Below are positions 61,457 through 64,000 of a stretch of DNA of 64,000 bases, piece after piece. The position numbers were made by a program, and so were the translations under genes. Under the pieces are notes generated by a model. That model searched no databases, had not been told where the DNA came from, and saw nothing but the letters and a program-made list of their open reading frames with translations. Within the stretch, counting starts at the first letter, position 1, and every line of letters begins with the position of its first letter. The stretch covers positions 1,178,001 through 1,242,000 of the forward strand of contig JAGQDJ010000633.1 in assembly GCA_022885665.1 (NCBI GenBank), written 5' to 3'. This DNA comes from Triops longicaudatus (taxonomy: Eukaryota; Arthropoda; Branchiopoda; Notostraca; Triopsidae).

Positions 61457-62294
61457 ATGAAAACGGTAATATCCTTTCTGTATGGTTACGAAAGTTCTGT
61501 ACTTCAAAAGCTGTGCTTTTATGAATTTATTAATGTGCTTTTTATTAACTTTTTATATTATAAAGATTGTTTTAAAAATTTTAGGTTATGGTATGCATGT
61601 TCCTTTGCTTGCTGCTAGTTTGTATTGAAGCTGTCCCTTATGGGCGTGACCAAGAAGATTTGCTTGCCGCAGCTTCAGGTTTGTAATCCACTTATATGGA
61701 GAGTTCATTTTTATAAGCCTACAATAAGCCCTTATTAAAGTAGCCCTTCCTCTTAGAACATCCTTGGATAAACGGCAAAATCGATATTATTTTTTTTTTT
61801 TTAAGTTGTGCACCCTGTTTTTCAATCTTTGTAAAATGACGGCCAGTGACAAGCCTACGGATGTTATTAACGATACGGAGGTTTACGGGCTGTATTTATT
61901 TTACTTTTTTAGCGTTTAGTCAAAGAGGCAATTCTTAAACTAAACCGCTCTTTCAAAGTTACATCTCGTTGAAGAATCTTTAGCTCGGCGGCACTTGCGT
62001 GAGAAAATTGACGTCGTTATCGCGCTAAGTATCCTTTGGGAAGGGTTACACAGTTGACGTTTCTCCATTGTCCGCGGTGACCCTTTTACACCCGAGTCGA
62101 GCAAGTGGAACTGCATGTACAGTCATTTTAACAGACCTTTGGTCGCAGGTTCTGACACGAAGGGACGAGTCCAAATCAAAGTGTACCGAGGCCCTTCCAC
62201 CAAATCCGGCTATAAGGACGAATTTGCCCCTTTTGGATATTGGGTTCGGGAACCGGAAAATGCTGATGGCCATAAAGGTTATGACCACGAATAG
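61457..62294 (+). CDS. Small secreted peptide of unknown family
   Basis: Three exons, 61457-61465 (MKT only), 61585-61678 and 62149-62294, with phases 0 and 1 agreeing; 82 residues. The signal peptide MKTVMVCMFLCLLLVCIEA is followed by a mature chain of about 63 residues starting near VPYGRDQEDLLAAASG. It continues GRVQIKVYRGPSTKSGYKDE, then FAPFGYWVREPENADGHKG and ends YDHE. There are no cysteines in the mature chain. It is rich in Tyr, Gly, Lys and Asp/Glu. A TATA box lies upstream and AATAAA at 62537-62542, so this is a complete gene. I do not recognise the family. A cuticle-related, glandular or regulatory peptide is possible, but there is no direct evidence for any of these. Confidence 0.75.
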
Positions 62295-64000
62295 TCTCTC
62301 CTAAGATGGAACTGCGAAAGGAGTGATTTTTCTGAGAAACTCCTCGTGCTAGATTTGTCCATCTTGTTTGGACAACCGAAAATGTGATCTATTGTTACTG
62401 CGCTACCGAAAATAATAATTATAACTTCTTCTGTAACATTTTTCAGCTATGTAAACTGTACATTGCGAGCAAATTGTGATGTAAATTATGTGCATCGAGT
62501 GGATCTTGATTGCTGACTGTGCAAAAGATTTCGTGAAATAAAGCATTTATTCCTTTAACAAATTGAACAACCTCATTTCCAAGAAGTGGGAGCTCAAAAG
62601 AGTCTAAACAGGTTTTCAATTCTAAATGTGGAATATTTAGTCTAAAAAAATACTCTCGAGTGTGCTGTAAAAAAAATTATCTTGACGCAGGGAGACTTTC
62701 ATGAGATGAAACACTTCTCCACTTAGCCGATTGAGTTTTCGCCGTGAACAATTACGCGCTTTGAGGCCCCGGTATACACAACCAGTCCAATATTTAAAAA
62801 AATTAAAAAAAAATAAAAGATAGAAACATCTTTTCCTTCGGGGAGGGTAGGTCTCTTACTGTCAGTAACATCAGAGGTTGAATGAAGAAAATAGAAACTC
62901 TGGAAAGACGCACATCCCAATAGTGTCATACAAAGCATTAAATTTTCAGACACGATGTTACGAAAAGTACTTGACCGATTTTGCATCTCTTTAAATCAGT
63001 CCTAGTGCACCAGTTTGCCTGATTTTCATTTTCCCGTATAATAAGAAAGTTGCAAAATTCAACCGTAATTTACAAATTTAGTTAAAACTTTTGAAGAAAA
63101 ACTCAAACAAGTGCACTAGATATATGTAACTCCAACATTACTGTCACAAGAGTTTCTCTGATTTTTAATTATTTTTCGAGCATAATGTCTAAAATTTCTC
63201 ATGTTATTCTTCCATAAGGGGCTTGTGTAAATCGGGGCCGTAAAGTCTGTGCGTAAATTTTCCTTGCGATATTCTCTAAATGGATAAAACTAATCTTGGC
63301 AGCAACTCGCAATAGTTAATTTTGGATTTCTCAGCGATCTGCAGACTTCGTCCGCAATAGAAGATAGTTCGTTGTAACAACTGTTCGTTACAGCGTGGTT
63401 GTATTTAAAAGTCTATCTGTTTCAAGGTCACTTCTGAGCAAATTGATCTTAACGGTAAAAAGGTTTCTGAAGTATGGGACTACCGAGTCTTTATCGTTAA
63501 TATGAGTTATTACGTGTCGTAAGTCTAAAAATGGCAACTGTTTAACATAAGCCCTTATTAGTAACGTACGGCATCCCCTACTTCCGTCTTGGTGTGATAC
63601 CCTACCGTTCTACTACGTCCAATGAAATGCAACAACAGCAGCACAATACGCTGAGGGTTCGGTTTTCAAATTGGCGCCGACACTAGGTCCATCTGTGCAC
63701 AACCGCACCACAGGTTACCTTCTGGCAGCGCATTGTTAAACATGGCGTCGTGAAAGTAGGCGCGTTTTGTGTTGTGCTGGGTCAGGGAAGAAATCTGCAA
63801 GTGTTAGGGTAGCTAAATCGCCAGGAATTGTAGCTTCTTTGGGTGCTTATCTCTAACAGTGATTATAATCTTAAATATGTTGCAGTAATTTTTTGAGTGG
63901 ATAGTCCATTATGTGTTCGCATTCCTTTGCATTACTCAACTGTCAACTCGCGTCGTGTTGTCAATAGTTCCTCATCGTTACCAACATCTCCATGATAACG
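62295..64000. other. Right-edge region, 3' flank of the peptide gene and beyond
   Basis: AATAAA at 62537-62542 ends the peptide transcript. Beyond it I see no supportable gene. A minus-strand open frame at 62723-62986 starts with ATG and has two hydrophobic segments, but lacks any family match or splice context. The last 500 bp become less A/T-rich and could be the promoter of a gene outside the window. Confidence 0.35.

Noticed and set aside
62723..62986. 87-codon minus-strand open frame with two hydrophobic segments
   Set aside because: It has a true ATG but no family match, promoter or poly(A) signal was seen. Kept as a note only.

Overview
The window is nuclear DNA from an arthropod. Supporting evidence: spliced genes with very short introns (mostly about 45-75 nt, GT...AG), several orthologues best known from arthropods (CP190, a Dpr-type Ig protein, trithorax-group Ash1), TATA plus AATAAA signals, and a tRNA gene with internal A and B boxes. 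The compact gene spacing and intron size fit a branchiopod crustacean such as Daphnia. That last step is inference. Wherever I recognised a gene I rebuilt its exons by hand; the summed exon lengths are multiples of three, except for one exon-1 base to check in the lipocalin, the unresolved ends of the Dpr-like gene, and the gene cut by the left edge.

Layout. 0-4.2 kb: the 3' end of an unidentified gene (+), MIC10 (-), and a single-pass CUB-domain receptor (-). 6-9.3 kb: a secreted lipocalin (+) and a secreted-type alkaline phosphatase (-). 12-16.2 kb: stathmin (-), with alternative first exons and an optional in-frame cassette exon. 17-21.6 kb: OXA1L (-) head-to-head with twisted gastrulation (+), then PARP16 (-). 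22.3-30.4 kb: the histone methyltransferase ASH1 (-; SET, bromodomain, PHD, BAH), with a tRNA-Leu(UAA) gene inside an intron on the other strand. 31.3-35.3 kb: the insulator protein CP190 (+), head-to-head with ASH1. 35.3-36.3 kb: an unidentified small gene and COX16 (-), only 36 bp apart. 36.9-38 kb: the SNARE protein USE1 (+). 38.2-39.1 kb: SINHCAF/FAM60A (-). 39.8-41.6 kb: COP9 signalosome subunit 2 (-). 45.8-50.5 kb: Ig-domain exons of a Dpr-like neuronal surface protein (-) with long introns. 61.5-62.3 kb: a small secreted peptide of unknown family (+).

The genes fall into loose themes: mitochondrial inner-membrane biogenesis (MIC10, OXA1L, COX16), chromatin control (ASH1, CP190, SINHCAF), and secreted or surface molecules (CUB receptor, lipocalin, alkaline phosphatase, Tsg, Dpr-like, small peptide). 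Gene density drops sharply after 41.6 kb. The stretch 50.5-61.4 kb has no recognisable gene and probably holds upstream exons or regulatory DNA. The observations I consider most worth checking are the stathmin N-terminal exon choice, the 33-nt intron or in-frame stop in USE1, the near-touching COX16/unknown gene pair, the CP190 minisatellite, the unclassified secreted peptide, and a cluster of CRE-like sites at 54.46-54.57 kb.
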